64,000 nucleotides of DNA from Bradyrhizobium sp. (GCF_022844465.1 NZ_JALHLP010000005.1:186001-250000); one strand, 5' to 3'. Shown: positions 52,142-62,968, counted from the first letter of the stretch. The notes: generated from the sequence alone by a model not told the origin. A program made the numbers and translations.

Positions 52142-53398
52142 CTACCGTGCGAACCGCGCCACCAGCTCCACATGCGGGGTATGGCGGAACTGGTCGACCG
52201 GCGTGACGCTACCTATCCGGTAGCCGCCATCGATCAGGATCTTGGCGTCGCGCGCAAATGTCGCGACATTGCACGATACCGCCACCACCGTCGGCACCTT
52301 GCTGGCCGCAAGTTGCATCGCTTGCGCCTGCGCGCCCTGACGCGGCGGGTCGAACACCACCGTATCGTAGTCGCGCAATTCCTGCGGCATCAGGGGGCGG
52401 CGAAACAGGTCGCGCGCTTCGGCCTTGACCGGCTTCAGTCCAGGCGTCGTTGTCGCGGCCTTCTGTAGCGCCGCCACCGCGCCGGCATCGTTGTCGAAGG
52501 CGGCGATCCGTGCCTTCGCCGCCAGCCTGAGCGCGAACGGGCCGACGCCGCAAAAGAGGTCGGCGATATGTTTGGCGCGGCTGCAATGGCCGGACACCAG
52601 CGCCGCCAGCGTCGCTTCGCCTTCGGCCGTCGCCTGCAGGAACGATCCCGGCGGCAGCGCGACCTCGGCTTTGCCGATCGAGACCGTAGGCGGCGTTCGC
52701 ATCAGTACCAGTTCACCGTGACGCGTCAGCCGCGCCAGCCGGTGGTGTTCGGCGATCCGCGACAGCTTCGCGATCAAGCCTGTCGACAACGGGCCGGAGC
52801 CGCGCACGTCGATGTCGAGCCCGCTGTTGGTGGCCGTGATCTGGATATCGAGCGGCCTTCCCATCGCGATCAGCGGTTCGGCGACGGCCCAGGCCGCCTC
52901 GATGGCGCCGCTCAAATGCGGGTCCAGAACCGGGCAGCGATCGATCGGCACGATGTCGTGCGAGTGGGCCGCCGAAAATCCAACCTTGAGCACGTCATGG
53001 GTCCCCATCCGCCCGTGCAAGGTGATACGGCGACGGCCGAGGCCGTGGGCATCGACCAGCGGCGCCACCGCGCAGTCGATACCCGCCTGCGCCAGCGTCG
53101 TGATCACGATCGCGCGCTTCCATGCGCGATAGGGTTCGGCATCCCAATGCTGGATCGCGCAGCCGCCGCAGAGGCCGAAGTGCGCACAGAACGGCGCGAT
53201 CCGCGCCGGGCTTGCGGTATGGATCCTGATCAGCCGGCGGCGGTCGGGATGGTGGCCGGGCACCGGGCCGACCTCGACGGTTTCGCCGGCGAGGGCGTAG
53301 GGGACATAGATATTGCCGGCGTCTGACATGGCAACGCCGTCGCCGTGATGGCCGACATGGTCGATCACGAGAGTCTCGGTGTCAGCCACGGCGCGCAC
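52142..53398 (-). CDS. SAM-dependent RNA methyltransferase, TrmA/RlmD family
   Basis: 418 residues from a GTG at 53398 (or 53389). The N-terminal TRAM-like part precedes an iron-sulphur site '[11 protein letters not shown]' (Cys71, 77, 80, with another in 'DRCPVLDP'). '[17 protein letters not shown]' binds SAM, 'VVFDPPRQG' is the family motif, and the catalytic Cys is in '[14 protein letters not shown]'. It makes 5-methyluridine in 23S rRNA or tRNA. Overlaps the end of the tlyA-like gene by 17 bases, so it is co-transcribed. Confidence 0.9.
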   Translation of the reverse strand: MRAVADTETLVIDHVGHHGDGVAMSDAGNIYVPYALAGETVEVGPVPGHHPDRRRLIRIHTASPARIAPFCAHFGLCGGCAIQHWDAEPYRAWKRAIVITTLAQAGIDCAVAPLVDAHGLGRRRITLHGRMGTHDVLKVGFSAAHSHDIVPIDRCPVLDPHLSGAIEAAWAVAEPLIAMGRPLDIQITATNSGLDIDVRGSGPLSTGLIAKLSRIAEHHRLARLTRHGELVLMRTPPTVSIGKAEVALPPGSFLQATAEGEATLAALVSGHCSRAKHIADLFCGVGPFALRLAAKARIAAFDNDAGAVAALQKAATTTPGLKPVKAEARDLFRRPLMPQELRDYDTVVFDPPRQGAQAQAMQLAASKVPTVVAVSCNVATFARDAKILIDGGYRIGSVTPVDQFRHTPHVELVARFAR

Positions 53399-54137
53399 CC
53401 ATGAAGAATTCGATGTTGCCGTCGCCGCCGGTGATCGGGGACGGAAACACGGCGATGTCGGTGCATCCGAGCGAGGCGGCGAAGGCGGTGATGTCGTCGC
53501 AGACGTCGCGATGCACCGCCGCGTCGCGGATGATGCCGTTCCTCGAATGCTTTCGCGCAGCCTCGAACTGCGGCTTGATCAGCGCCAGCAGGTGCATTGG
53601 AGCGGCCGCCAGCGCCAGCGCCGCCGGCAGCACCGCCTTCAGCGAAATAAAGCTGACGTCGATGACAACGACATCGGGCCGGGCCGGCAGGCGCCGGCCC
53701 TCGAAGGCGCGAATATCCGTCTCTTCCATCGACACGATCCTGGGGTGACCCCGCAAAGAGGGATGCAACTGGCCGCGGCCGACATCGATGGCAAAGACGA
53801 GGCTGGCCCCGTTCGCCAGCAACACCTCGGTAAAGCCGCCGGTCGATGCGCCGACATCGAGGCAGACATGGTCCTCGATCTCTACCCCGTATTTTTCAAG
53901 CGCACCGGCGAGCTTGACGCCGCCGCGCGAGACCCAGGGGTGCGCGGGCTGGGCGGATAATTCTGCGTCGACGGCAATGGTTGCCGATGCCTTCAGTACC
54001 GGCTTGCCGTCGGCCACCACGCCGCCGGCCTCAATGGCGGCGCGGGCGCGGGCGCGGCTTTCGAACAGGCCGCGCTCGACCAGCAGCACGTCGGCGCGCT
54101 TGCGGGGAGAAGTCCGGTCGTCTTGCTTGTCAGCCAA
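53382..54137 (-). CDS. TlyA-family rRNA methyltransferase
   Basis: 251 residues. An N-terminal S4 RNA-binding domain ('[20 protein letters not shown]') and an FtsJ-type Rossmann domain ('[18 protein letters not shown]', 'ALIKPQFEA', '[11 protein letters not shown]'). The family methylates 2'-O of cytidine in 16S/23S rRNA; older names call it haemolysin A. It lies 62 bp downstream of dxs and overlaps the next methyltransferase, forming a dxs-tlyA-RNA methyltransferase unit usual in this group. Confidence 0.92.
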   Translation of the reverse strand: MADKQDDRTSPRKRADVLLVERGLFESRARARAAIEAGGVVADGKPVLKASATIAVDAELSAQPAHPWVSRGGVKLAGALEKYGVEIEDHVCLDVGASTGGFTEVLLANGASLVFAIDVGRGQLHPSLRGHPRIVSMEETDIRAFEGRRLPARPDVVVIDVSFISLKAVLPAALALAAAPMHLLALIKPQFEAARKHSRNGIIRDAAVHRDVCDDITAFAASLGCTDIAVFPSPITGGDGNIEFFMGARRG

Positions 54138-54199
54138 TGTCAGTCCGATGTGCGCCGACGGCGCGATCCACCGCCGGGCGACGAAACAGGATCTGACCC

Positions 54200-56125
54200 T
54201 CAGGCGAGCTTGACCGTTTCGGTCTTGTAATCCTTGCCGAGGGCGTCGAACACCTTGGCGACGATACCCTTGGCGTCGAGCCCGGCATAGGCATACATCG
54301 CGGCCGGCGAATCGTGGTCGATGAACTCGTCGGGCAGGATCATCGCCCGCATCCGCAGGCCGCCGTCGAGCATGCCGTGGTCGGACAGCGTCTGCATCAC
54401 GTGCGAGCCGAACCCGCCGATCGACCCTTCCTCGATGGTGAGCAGGACTTCATGGTCGCGCGCCAGCTTCAGCACCAGATCGACATCCAGCGGCTTCATG
54501 AAGCGTGCGTCGGCGATGGTGGTGGAGAGGCCGTGGGCGGCGAGTTCGTCGGCGGCCTTTTCGCACTCGGCCATTCGGGTGCCGAACGAGAGCAGGGCGA
54601 TCTTGTTGCCCTGGCGGACGACGCGGCCCTTGCCGATTTCGAGCGGGATGCCGACTTCGGGCATTTCGACGCCGCGGCCCTCGCCGCGCGGATAGCGCAC
54701 CGCGCTAGGGCGGTCGTTGATCGCGACCTGGGTGGCGACCATGTGCACCAGTTCGGCCTCGTCGGACGCCGCCATGATGACGAAATTCGGCAGGCAGCCG
54801 AGATAGGCGTTGTCGAACGAACCGGCATGGGTCGCGCCGTCGGCGCCGACCAAGCCGGCGCGGTCGATCGCGAAACGGACCGGCAGGCTCTGGATCGCAA
54901 CGTCGTGGACCACCTGGTCATAGCCGCGCTGCAGGAAGGTCGAGTAGATCGCGCAGAACGGCTTGTAGCCCTCGGTGGCGAGGCCGGCGGCGAAGGTCAC
55001 GGCGTGCTGCTCGGCGATGCCGACGTCGAAGGTGCGGGCGGGGAAGGCCTTGTTGAAGATATCGACCCCGGTGCCCGAGGGCATCGCCGCGGTGATGGCG
55101 ACGATCTTGTCGTCCTTCTGGGCTTCCTTGACCAGGCTCTGGCCGAACACATTCTGGTACGCCGGCGCATTCGGTTTTGCCTTGGCCTGCGCGCCGGTGG
55201 CGATGTCGAACTTGACGACCGCGTGGTATTTGTCCGCGGCGGCCTCCGCCGGTCCGTAGCCCTTGCCTTTCTGCGTCACGACGTGGACCAGGATCGGGCC
55301 GGTCTCCATGTCGCGGACGTTCTTCAGAACCGGCAGCAGATGGTCGAGGTTGTGGCCGTCGATCGGGCCGACATAATAGAAGCCGAGTTCCTCGAACAGC
55401 GTGCCGCCGTCCATCATGAAGCCGCGGGAATATTCTTCGACGCGGTTGGCGCGGTTGGCGATGATCTTCGGCAGCCGCTTGTTGATCTGCTTGGCCGCCT
55501 CGCGTAGCGAGCGGTAGGTCTTGCCGGAGTAGAGGCGGGACAGATAGGCGCTCATCGCGCCGACCGGCGGGGCGATCGACATGTCGTTGTCGTTGAGGAT
55601 CACGATCAGGCGCGAGTTCATCGCGCCCGCATTGTTCATGGCCTCATAGGCCATGCCGGCGGACATTGCGCCGTCGCCGATCACGGCGATGACGTTGTTC
55701 TTGCCGCCGGAAAGGTCGCGCGCCACGGCCATGCCGAGGCCGGCCGAAATCGAAGTCGAGGAGTGCGCGGCGCCGAACGGGTCGTAGTCGCTCTCGGCGC
55801 GCTTGGTGAAGCCGGACAGGCCGCCGCCGGTGCGCAGCGTGCGGATGCGGTCGCGGCGTCCGGTCAGGATCTTGTGCGGGTAGGCCTGGTGGCCGACGTC
55901 CCAGATCAGCCGGTCGCGGGGGGTGTCGAAGATGTAATGGATCGCGGTGGTCAGCTCGACGACGCCGAGCCCCGCGCCAAAATGGCCGCCGGTCACCGAA
56001 ACGGCGTCGATGGTTTCCTGGCGCAACTCGTCAGCCACCTGCCGCACCTGCTCGATGTTGAGCTTGCGAAGGTCGTCGGGGGTGCGAATGGTGTCGAGAA
56101 GGGGCGTCTTGCTAAAGGTGGTCAC
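54200..56125 (-). CDS. dxs: 1-deoxy-D-xylulose-5-phosphate synthase
   Basis: 641 residues, full length. '[20 protein letters not shown]', TPP site '[19 protein letters not shown]', '[14 protein letters not shown]', '[15 protein letters not shown]' and '[12 protein letters not shown]' all match. It joins pyruvate and glyceraldehyde-3-phosphate to start the MEP isoprenoid pathway (quinones, carotenoids, hopanoids). Followed by tlyA on the same strand. The 5' region of about 360 bases holds no gene on this strand. Confidence 0.97.
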   Translation of the reverse strand: MTTFSKTPLLDTIRTPDDLRKLNIEQVRQVADELRQETIDAVSVTGGHFGAGLGVVELTTAIHYIFDTPRDRLIWDVGHQAYPHKILTGRRDRIRTLRTGGGLSGFTKRAESDYDPFGAAHSSTSISAGLGMAVARDLSGGKNNVIAVIGDGAMSAGMAYEAMNNAGAMNSRLIVILNDNDMSIAPPVGAMSAYLSRLYSGKTYRSLREAAKQINKRLPKIIANRANRVEEYSRGFMMDGGTLFEELGFYYVGPIDGHNLDHLLPVLKNVRDMETGPILVHVVTQKGKGYGPAEAAADKYHAVVKFDIATGAQAKAKPNAPAYQNVFGQSLVKEAQKDDKIVAITAAMPSGTGVDIFNKAFPARTFDVGIAEQHAVTFAAGLATEGYKPFCAIYSTFLQRGYDQVVHDVAIQSLPVRFAIDRAGLVGADGATHAGSFDNAYLGCLPNFVIMAASDEAELVHMVATQVAINDRPSAVRYPRGEGRGVEMPEVGIPLEIGKGRVVRQGNKIALLSFGTRMAECEKAADELAAHGLSTTIADARFMKPLDVDLVLKLARDHEVLLTIEEGSIGGFGSHVMQTLSDHGMLDGGLRMRAMILPDEFIDHDSPAAMYAYAGLDAKGIVAKVFDALGKDYKTETVKLA

Positions 56126-56430
56126 AGCGATGTTCCAATTTTACAGGTCGGGGCGAACAACCCGACGCGAGATGGGGTACGCGTTAACCGCGCGGTGAAA
56201 TCAGATGCCGGGCGCTACCTCTGCAGGGCGGTATCTGATCCGAAAGCCTAGATGCACTTCGGATCGAACCATGTGACATGCATCACGTCGGTAGCTTCAA
56301 CCCTTCCCGTTCAGTTTCTTAAGCTTCGTTTTTTCAGCGGCGGCTTTAGCTTGCTACCGTCGAAATCCGCGGCAAACAGCTCTCCTCAGCCCGTAGAACC
56401 GCCAACTTTACACCAAACGGGCCGCCAAAG
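56126..56430. other. Gene-free region upstream of dxs, possible small-RNA locus
   Basis: About 300 bases with no convincing protein gene on either strand, upstream of dxs (minus). It contains inverted repeats (GGTCGGGGCGAACAACCCGAC near 56148-56168; GATCCGAA/TTCGGATC near 56229-56265). A plus-strand intrinsic terminator follows at 56433-56457, although no plus gene precedes it. Confidence 0.4.
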
Positions 56431-56432
56431 CC

Positions 56433-56457
56433 AACCCGGCGCGCAAGCCGGGTTTTT
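56433..56457 (+). terminator. Intrinsic terminator, plus polarity, no obvious gene
   Basis: AACCCGGC-GCGCAA-GCCGGGTT followed by TTTTT on the plus strand: an 8-bp stem with a U-run. On the minus strand the run precedes the stem, so it is a poor terminator for the 56485-57783 gene. Confidence 0.65.
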
Positions 56458-56484
56458 CGCGATATGGCCGAAAATCACGATTTT

Positions 56485-57783
56485 TCAACCGCGACGACGG
56501 GCGGAGGGTCCGACCTTGCCGGCATCGGCAGGGCGGATGGCTTGGGCATTGGTGGTTCCGATGCTGTTCCAGGCCCGTTCGCGGGCGGTCGGGTCGCCGG
56601 TCGCGATCGCCAGCGCGGCCTCCGGCGCGGCCATGCGCGCGGCAAGCGGGATCGGCCCGCAGACGATCATGAAGAAATCGTAGGCGTTGGGCTGGTCGTT
56701 GGCCATCACGAATTGGAAATGCACGCGGAAGAACTGCCAGCGGAACTTCGCGTAGTGCTCCGGCCTGACGATGTCGCGAAAGCGGACGGGAACGATGGTC
56801 GGATTGCGCCGGGCCGCCCCGGCGTCGATTCCGTGACCGGCGACCGGATCGAACTGGTAGAAGTTCATCACGTCCTTGCGCGCCTGGCAGTCGATCCAGT
56901 CGATCGATGGTTCTACCGCGAGTTTCCGCAGATGGTCGCGGAAGGCGTGTGACACGGCGTGGAAACCGACAATCGGGAAGTTTCCGCCGAGCGTCAGCAG
57001 CGCGATCCGCGGTCCGCGCCGGCCGAGCTCGGGATCGAGCTTGAGCGCCCGCGCCAGCATCTCGACGCCGAGGAACGATCCGGAACTGTGGCCGACAATG
57101 ACGATTTCATCGGCGTCGGTGGTGCTGACGACGTCGATCAGGTGCCGGGCGAAGCGGTCGATGCGCTGGTCCCATTCCGGACGCGCGCGGTGCGCGAACT
57201 CCCAGGTCCAGATCGTGTCGCACAGCAGATAGAGCACATAGGTGGCCCGCTCGGTGTATTTCAGTGCCGCGCCCAGCAGCGCAACGAAGATCGCAACGGC
57301 GGCCGGGATACTGACGAGGTCGGGAATCCCGATGGCGTTCAGCCCTTTCTCGAACACAAAGGCGATGCCCGCGGCGCCGGCCGCCTCGAGCAGCAGCATC
57401 AGTTGCGGGTAGGTGATGAAGGTCGCAAACCGCCAGTTCGCCTTGCCGAACCGCGCGACGGTGCCGGAGAACAGGAGTCGCCAGTAGATCCACACCGCGC
57501 TAAAAACCGTGCGCCAAACCGGAGAGGCCAGATCCTGCTGGATGAAATCCTCAAAGCGCAGGAAGTCGTAAGACGTGCGCGTCTGCCAACCCTCGGCCCT
57601 GGTGTCGATGGTCCAGGACGCGATCTCGTCATCGGAGACGACCTTCGGCCGGCTGATCGTGGCCTGGAGCTGGTAAAGCCGGCCGAACTTGCGCAACTCG
57701 GTCCGGAACATGCGGTAGTACTGCGCCAGCCCGCGCGGATCGTACCCCTGGACATAGATGACATGACGGTGCTGGACGCGCAC
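56485..57783 (-). CDS. Membrane-associated alpha/beta hydrolase-like protein
   Basis: 432 residues. It begins 'MRVQHRHVIYVQGYDPRGLA', an alpha/beta-hydrolase first strand and oxyanion loop. Two membrane helices lie at about 132-152 and 158-176. The nucleophile elbow 'EIVIVGHSSGSFLGVEML' (Ser in GHSSGS) follows. The arrangement, hydrolase fold split by membrane helices, is unusual; similar uncharacterised proteins exist in Rhizobiales. Probably a lipase or esterase acting at the inner membrane. Product unknown. Confidence 0.8.
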   Translation of the reverse strand: MRVQHRHVIYVQGYDPRGLAQYYRMFRTELRKFGRLYQLQATISRPKVVSDDEIASWTIDTRAEGWQTRTSYDFLRFEDFIQQDLASPVWRTVFSAVWIYWRLLFSGTVARFGKANWRFATFITYPQLMLLLEAAGAAGIAFVFEKGLNAIGIPDLVSIPAAVAIFVALLGAALKYTERATYVLYLLCDTIWTWEFAHRARPEWDQRIDRFARHLIDVVSTTDADEIVIVGHSSGSFLGVEMLARALKLDPELGRRGPRIALLTLGGNFPIVGFHAVSHAFRDHLRKLAVEPSIDWIDCQARKDVMNFYQFDPVAGHGIDAGAARRNPTIVPVRFRDIVRPEHYAKFRWQFFRVHFQFVMANDQPNAYDFFMIVCGPIPLAARMAAPEAALAIATGDPTARERAWNSIGTTNAQAIRPADAGKVGPSARRRG

Positions 57784-57886
57784 GAACTGTTCCCGATTAG
57801 CGGCGGACTATAACAGGTTGCGCGGGGCGCCAAGAATTAACTCGAAGGGATTCGGACTGGCGAATTCAGGCCTTTTGACGTCAGGA

Positions 57887-58138
57887 CTACTGAACGTCGA
57901 GCGGCTCGGTTCCCGTAACCTTGCCGCTGGCGTCGGTCGTGATCTTGTCGACGCGGGCCTCGGCCTGCCGCAGCAGTTCGTCGCAGCGCCGCTTCAGCGC
58001 CTCGCCGCGCTCGTAGATCGCGACCGATTCCTCCAGCGGCACCTTGCCGTCCTCGAGCCGTTTCACGATCGACTCGAGCTCCTCGATCGCGCGCTCGAAC
58101 GAGAGCTTCCTGACGTCGGCTTGGGTGTTTTCGGCCAT
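57887..58138 (-). CDS. xseB: Exodeoxyribonuclease VII small subunit
   Basis: 83 residues, right for XseB. 'SFERAIEELESIVKRLEDGK' and 'VPLEESVAIYERGEALKRRC' are the two helices that form the family hairpin. It binds XseA to form the nuclease that degrades single-stranded DNA from both ends. It lies in the same direction as, and about 190 bp after, the deacetylase-like gene. Confidence 0.94.
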   Translation of the reverse strand: MAENTQADVRKLSFERAIEELESIVKRLEDGKVPLEESVAIYERGEALKRRCDELLRQAEARVDKITTDASGKVTGTEPLDVQ

Positions 58139-58327
58139 ATTGCATTCCCGGATGCGCCCCTTGGAATTTCCCGGCGCAGAATCGGACTATAGCGTTTTCG
58201 CGCCGCGTAGGAACTGTCTCGCGCAAAGAATTAATGCCAGGAAACCTCGTCAAGACAACGGATTAGCGGCAGTTCTGACGTGTTTGGAACCGGCGGGGGC
58301 GGCGCTGGCTGGCTCTCGCGGCAGCCT

Positions 58328-59254
58328 TCAGGTCTGCATCAAGGTGGTGACGTGGGCGGCGACCGACTCCTTCAACCCCTGCAGGTCGTAGCCACCCTCC
58401 AGCACCGACACCACCCGCCCGCCGGCGCTGGCTTCCGCCACGTCCATCAGCCTGCGCGTGACCCAGCCGAAATCCTCCGCCTTGACGTTGAGCGAGGCCA
58501 GCGGATCGCGGTAGTGCGCGTCGAAGCCGGCGGAGATGATCAGCAGTTCCGGGCTGAATTTCCGCAATTGCGGCAGGATCAGGTTTTCGAACGCGGCGCG
58601 AAACCTCGCGCTGCCGTCCTCGGAAGCCAGCGGTGCGTTGACGATGGTGTCGTGCTCGCCGCGCTCGCCGCTGGCGCCGGTGCCTGGAAACAGCGGCATC
58701 TGGTGCGTCGAGCAGTACATCACGGTCGGGTCGGACCAAAAGATGTCCTGCGTGCCGTTGCCGTGATGGACGTCGAAATCGACGATCGCCGCACGACCGA
58801 TGCCGTATTTGCGCTGGGCGTGCCGCGCCGCGATCGCGACATTGTCGAAGAAGCAGAAGCCCATCGGCTTGGAGACCTCGGCATGATGGCCGGGCGGGCG
58901 CACCGCGACGAAGGCGTTGGGATGGGCGCCGGACATCACCGCGTCGGTTGCCGCCACCGCGCCGCCGACGCCGCGCATCACCGCCTCCCAGGTGCCCGGC
59001 GACATCGAGGTGTCGCCATCGATGTAGATCATGCCGCTGGTGGGGGCGATGTGCCGTAGTTCGCCGATATAATGTTCGCCATGACACAGCGCGACGGTAT
59101 CCAGATCGCCTTCCGGCGTTTCGCCGCGCACCAGCGGCCTGAAGCGCTCTTCCCCCAGGACCTCGGCCACCGCGCGCAGCCGGTCCGGACGTTCCGGATG
59201 CCCCGGCGGGGTCAGATGGTCGAGACAGGCGGAATGGGTGAGAAGCAGCGTCAT
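58328..59254 (-). CDS. Histone deacetylase family protein
   Basis: 308 residues of the arginase/deacetylase fold: '[20 protein letters not shown]', '[20 protein letters not shown]' (His-His), '[16 protein letters not shown]' (zinc Asp and His), '[14 protein letters not shown]' (zinc Asp) and 'LEGGYDL'. Bacterial members are acetylpolyamine or acetoin-utilisation (AcuC-like) deacetylases. Substrate not known. It precedes xseB, the common order in this group. Confidence 0.93.
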   Translation of the reverse strand: MTLLLTHSACLDHLTPPGHPERPDRLRAVAEVLGEERFRPLVRGETPEGDLDTVALCHGEHYIGELRHIAPTSGMIYIDGDTSMSPGTWEAVMRGVGGAVAATDAVMSGAHPNAFVAVRPPGHHAEVSKPMGFCFFDNVAIAARHAQRKYGIGRAAIVDFDVHHGNGTQDIFWSDPTVMYCSTHQMPLFPGTGASGERGEHDTIVNAPLASEDGSARFRAAFENLILPQLRKFSPELLIISAGFDAHYRDPLASLNVKAEDFGWVTRRLMDVAEASAGGRVVSVLEGGYDLQGLKESVAAHVTTLMQT

Positions 59255-59340
59255 GCAGAATTAACCCAGGCGCATTCGATGCGCGTAGCGGGAACGGCCG
59301 ATCCTAAAGCGTTTTCGAGCCGAGGGGAAACCGGTTCGCA

Positions 59341-61005
59341 TCAGTTTATCCTGACGATGCGATCGAGCGCGGTCGGGCCGACCGGGCTGTTGGCCTGGAA
59401 GTAGGCCTGCAGCGCGTCGATGTCGTAGACGCCGGTTTGCGGCGCCGTGCCCTGGGTCAGGACCGTGAAGCCGTCGCCGCCGACGGACAGGAAATTGTTG
59501 ACGGTGACGCGGTAGCTCGCGGCGGGATCGAGCGGTTTTCCGTTCAGCGACATGCGCTCGGCAAGGATGCGCGCGCCGTCCGGCCGCGTGGCGTCCCAGG
59601 CGTAGCTGAATCCGTTCGAGACTTGCAGGATCCGCGGCCGCTTCGGATCGCGCCATTGCTGTTCGAGCATGTCCTTGATCTGCTTTCCGGTCAGCGTCAG
59701 CGTCACCAGCTGGTTGCGGAACGGCTGGCTGGCGAACAGGTCGGCATAGGTCACTGAACCGTCGCCCCGTTGCGCGATGTCGGCGCGGACGCCGCCGGGG
59801 TTGGTGAACGCGATGTCGGCGCCGCCGTTGGCGCTGGCGCGGGTTGCAGCAAGTTGCGCGTCGGCGATGATGCCGCCGAGCGAGCTCTCGCCGGCAGGGT
59901 TGGGCATGCGCGACAGCGTCTCCTTCACCGCGCCCGCCGGGCGGTTGGCGATCGGCGCGGCCAGCCGGTCGTAGGATTCGATCAGCGCGCTCTGTTCTTC
60001 GCTCTTCGCCAGCGTGGTGCGGACGATGGTGTTGTCGGCGCTGGCGTTGACGACGTCGCGGGTCACCGGATCGAGCCTGAGGTCGATCGCGGTGACCAGG
60101 GTGCCGTACTTGTCGCCGGAGGTGACGAGCCGCCCGTCGATCTCGCAGACATAGGCCCGATGGGTGTGGCCGGTGACCACGACGTCGATCGCCTTGTCGA
60201 ACTTCCCGACGATGTCAACGATCGGGCCGGATATGCCGGGGCAATCGTTGAGGTCGCCCGTCGGCAGGCCGCCTTCATGGATCAGCACCACGATGGCCTC
60301 GACGCCGCGCGCCCTCAGTTCGGGGATCAGCGCGTTGACGGTCTCGGCCTCGTCGCGGAATTCGAGGTCGGCCACGCCGACCGGCGAAACCAGCCCCGGC
60401 GTACCCTTCAGGGTCAGGCCGATGAAGGCCACGGGAATGCCGTCGAACCCCCTGATTTCATAGGCCGGGAATACCGTTTTGCCGGTGCGCCTGTCGAAGG
60501 TGCTGGCCGCGAGATAGCGAAATTTCGCGCCGGTGAAGGGGTGCGGCCCCAGGCAATTGTCCACGGGGTGGCAGCCGCCGTGCTGCATCCGCAGCAATTC
60601 GTCCTTGCCCTCGTCGAACTCGTGGTTGCCGACCGCGGAGATATCCAGGCCCATCTTCGACAGCGCCTCGATGGTGGGCTCGTCATGGAACATCGCCGAC
60701 AGAAACGGGCTGGCGCCGATCAGGTCGCCGGCGGCGACGAAGACGGTGTTCCTGCGGCCTTCGCGCAGCTGGCCGACCAGAGTCGCCATGTGCTCGGCGC
60801 CGCCGGCTTCGACCGTGATCTTCCTGGTCTTCTCGGCGGGGTCGGCGATTTCGATCCCGCCCGGCGGCGGACGAAGGTAGCCGTGGAAATCGTTGATCGC
60901 GAGCAGGCGCAGTTCCACCGGCGCGGCGGTTTGCGCATGCGACGGCGCGGCGAGCGCCGCGAGGATCGTCAACGCTGTAAAGATAGGAGTGAGCCGGGTT
61001 CTCAT
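59341..61005 (-). CDS. Bifunctional metallophosphatase/5'-nucleotidase
   Basis: 554 residues from the ATG at 61005; an in-frame ATG 15 codons upstream lies in a repeat. Signal peptide to about residue 24. The metallophosphatase domain has 'LLAINDFHGYLRPPPGG', 'VGNHEFDEGKDEL' and 'DVVVTGHTHRAYVC' (metal ligands); the C-terminal nucleotidase domain has 'ADIAFTNPGGVRADI' and 'FSYAWDATRPDGARI'. It dephosphorylates nucleotides in the periplasm to recover nucleosides and phosphate (UshA-like). Confidence 0.92.
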   Translation of the reverse strand: MRTRLTPIFTALTILAALAAPSHAQTAAPVELRLLAINDFHGYLRPPPGGIEIADPAEKTRKITVEAGGAEHMATLVGQLREGRRNTVFVAAGDLIGASPFLSAMFHDEPTIEALSKMGLDISAVGNHEFDEGKDELLRMQHGGCHPVDNCLGPHPFTGAKFRYLAASTFDRRTGKTVFPAYEIRGFDGIPVAFIGLTLKGTPGLVSPVGVADLEFRDEAETVNALIPELRARGVEAIVVLIHEGGLPTGDLNDCPGISGPIVDIVGKFDKAIDVVVTGHTHRAYVCEIDGRLVTSGDKYGTLVTAIDLRLDPVTRDVVNASADNTIVRTTLAKSEEQSALIESYDRLAAPIANRPAGAVKETLSRMPNPAGESSLGGIIADAQLAATRASANGGADIAFTNPGGVRADIAQRGDGSVTYADLFASQPFRNQLVTLTLTGKQIKDMLEQQWRDPKRPRILQVSNGFSYAWDATRPDGARILAERMSLNGKPLDPAASYRVTVNNFLSVGGDGFTVLTQGTAPQTGVYDIDALQAYFQANSPVGPTALDRIVRIN

Positions 61006-61025
61006 GACGCTGATCACGCTGGTTT

Positions 61026-61104
61026 CGTCATTGCGAGCGCAGCGAAGCAATCCATCTGGCCGCGCAAAAAAAGAATGGATTGCTTCGCTGCGCTCGCAAT
61101 GACG
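61026..61104. repeat. Perfect 30-bp inverted repeat
   Basis: The arm 61026-61055 is exactly complementary to 61075-61104 and contains CATTGCGAGCGCAGCGAAGC. The 19-base loop is A-rich. It lies between the nucleotidase and the enoyl-CoA hydratase genes and belongs to the 'TTGCGAGCGAAGCGAAGCAA' family common in this group. Confidence 0.92.
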
Positions 61105-61121
61105 GTGGAGTGAGTGTGGGC

Positions 61122-61883
61122 TTATCCCTTCTTCCGCGAAAAGAACGCCTTGAACGCGGCTACCGCTTCGCCTGAGCGCAACCGTTCGCTGAACAAATGG
61201 CTCTCCTGGTCGATCCGGCGGGTCATCTCCTCGGGCGGCGGCTTCAACAGCTTGCGCGAGATCGCGACCGCTTCGGCCGGCAGCGCGCAGATCTCGCGCG
61301 CCACCTTGCGCGCCTCGGCCTCGGCCTGGCCGGGCGGCGTGACCGCGTTGACGAATCCGGCCGCGCGCGCGTCCTCGGCTGAGAAGGTGCGCCCCATCAC
61401 CAAGAGCGCGAAGGCGCGGTGGTGGCCGATGGCGCGTGGCACAAGCAGGCTGGAAGCGGCCTCCGGCACCAGGCCGAGATGGATGAAGGGCGTCGAGAAG
61501 GTCGCGGTCGCGCCAGCCAGCACGTGGTCGCAGTGAAACAGCAGGGTGGTGCCGATGCCGATCGCGACGCCTTCGACGGCGCCGACGATCGGCTTGCTGT
61601 TGTTGGCAAGCGAGTGAAGAAATGTTCCGGCGGCGGAGGCGCGCGGTGCGCCTGAATTGGAGGTGCCGTCCTTCAGGAAATCATCGAGGTCGTTGCCGGC
61701 GGTAAAGGCGCCCACGCCGCCGGATATCAGAAGGCAGCGGATATCTGCGTTGTCCTGCGCGCTGTCGATGGCCTCGCTCATGGCGCGGTACATGTCCTGG
61801 GTGATCGCGTTCTTCTTCTCGGGCCGCCGCAGCGTGATCACGCGCGTGGCGTCGTCGTCGGTCACAATGAGGTGCCCGGTCAT
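61122..61883 (-). CDS. Enoyl-CoA hydratase/isomerase family protein
   Basis: 253 residues of the crotonase fold: 'VITLRRPEKKNAITQDMYRA', the oxyanion segment 'GGVGAFTAGNDLDDFLKDG', and 'PIVGAVEGVAIGIGTTLLFH'. 'LGLVPEAASSLLVPRAIG' is typical of hydratase-isomerase members, and one of the two catalytic Glu residues lies in 'LVPEAAS'. It acts on enoyl-CoA esters in beta-oxidation or a related pathway. It reads towards the nucleotidase. Confidence 0.9.
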   Translation of the reverse strand: MTGHLIVTDDDATRVITLRRPEKKNAITQDMYRAMSEAIDSAQDNADIRCLLISGGVGAFTAGNDLDDFLKDGTSNSGAPRASAAGTFLHSLANNSKPIVGAVEGVAIGIGTTLLFHCDHVLAGATATFSTPFIHLGLVPEAASSLLVPRAIGHHRAFALLVMGRTFSAEDARAAGFVNAVTPPGQAEAEARKVAREICALPAEAVAISRKLLKPPPEEMTRRIDQESHLFSERLRSGEAVAAFKAFFSRKKG

Positions 61884-62014
61884 GCAGATGTCCCCCGGAT
61901 ATCATGCGGCACCGCCGCCGCTGGCCAATGATCCCGCCATATCCTACATGATCCGGCAAGAGGCCGCGCGGCCTCGGCGAATTTTCTCATGGAAGCGAGG
62001 ACAGGGATAACGCC

Positions 62015-62968
62015 ATGCATCTGGGTGGAATTCATCATCTGACCGCGATCTCGGCGAGGCCGCGCGAGAACGTTTCCTTCTACACCGGCCTGCTCGGGAT
62101 GCGGCTGGTCAAGAAAACCGTCAACCAGGATGACGTCAGCGCCTACCACCTGTTCTACGCCGACGGAAAGGCAACTCCCGGCACCGATCTCACCTTCTTC
62201 GATTTCCCGGCCGCGCCGGAGCGGCGCGGCACCAATTCGATCTCGCGCACCGGCCTGCGCGTGGCGGGCGAAAACACCCTTGGCTATTGGCGGGATCGCC
62301 TGCGAAAGGCAGGCGGCGTCACCGGCGCAATCGCCGAGGTCGACGGCCGGCTGACGCTGCTGTTCGAGGACGGCGAAGGCCAGCGCCTGATGCTGGTCGA
62401 CGATGGCGGCGCGGGCGAGGCGTTCCCATGGGAGCGCAGCCCGGTGCCGGCCGAGCACCAGATCCGCGGCCTCGGCCCGATCATGCTGACGGTGCAGGCG
62501 GTTTCGCGCACCGCCTTCGTGCTGACCGAGGTCATGAACATGCGCCGCGTGCGCGACTATGCTGCTGAAGGCGCGGCGGTTCAGGTGTTTGCGATGGGCG
62601 AGGCAAGGGGAGAGAGCGGTCCCGCCGCCGAGTTGCACCTGATCGAGGGCGGGGATTCGCCGGTGGCGCGGCAAGGCGCCGGCGGCGTGCACCACGTCGC
62701 GTTCCGCACGCCGGACGACGAACAATACCACGCCTGGACGCAGCGCCTGAACGAACTGCGCGTCCCCAACAGCGGCGAGGTCGACCGCTTCTATTTCCGC
62801 AGCCTGTATTTCCGCGAACCCAACGGCATCCTGTTCGAGATCGCGACCGATGGCCCGGGCTTTGCGACCGACGAGCCGATGGAAACGCTCGGCGAGAAAC
62901 TGGCGCTGCCGCCGTTCCTGGAGCCCCGCCGCGCCGCGATCGAGGCGGGGCTGAAGCCGATTGGGTGA
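62015..62968 (+). CDS. Ring-cleaving dioxygenase, VOC superfamily
   Basis: 317 residues with two VOC (glyoxalase/bleomycin-resistance) halves. '[20 protein letters not shown]' carries the first metal His; '[16 protein letters not shown]' the second; and '[14 protein letters not shown]' the Glu. These are the iron ligands of extradiol-like ring-cleaving enzymes (LinE/MhqO type) acting on hydroquinones or catechols. Cytoplasmic. Divergent from the enoyl-CoA hydratase gene, which could process the product. Confidence 0.9.
   Translation: MHLGGIHHLTAISARPRENVSFYTGLLGMRLVKKTVNQDDVSAYHLFYADGKATPGTDLTFFDFPAAPERRGTNSISRTGLRVAGENTLGYWRDRLRKAGGVTGAIAEVDGRLTLLFEDGEGQRLMLVDDGGAGEAFPWERSPVPAEHQIRGLGPIMLTVQAVSRTAFVLTEVMNMRRVRDYAAEGAAVQVFAMGEARGESGPAAELHLIEGGDSPVARQGAGGVHHVAFRTPDDEQYHAWTQRLNELRVPNSGEVDRFYFRSLYFREPNGILFEIATDGPGFATDEPMETLGEKLALPPFLEPRRAAIEAGLKPIG

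Noticed and set aside
56252..56683. Plus ORF of 143 codons
   Set aside because: It crosses the terminator and overlaps the end of the hydrolase gene antisense; no family resemblance.
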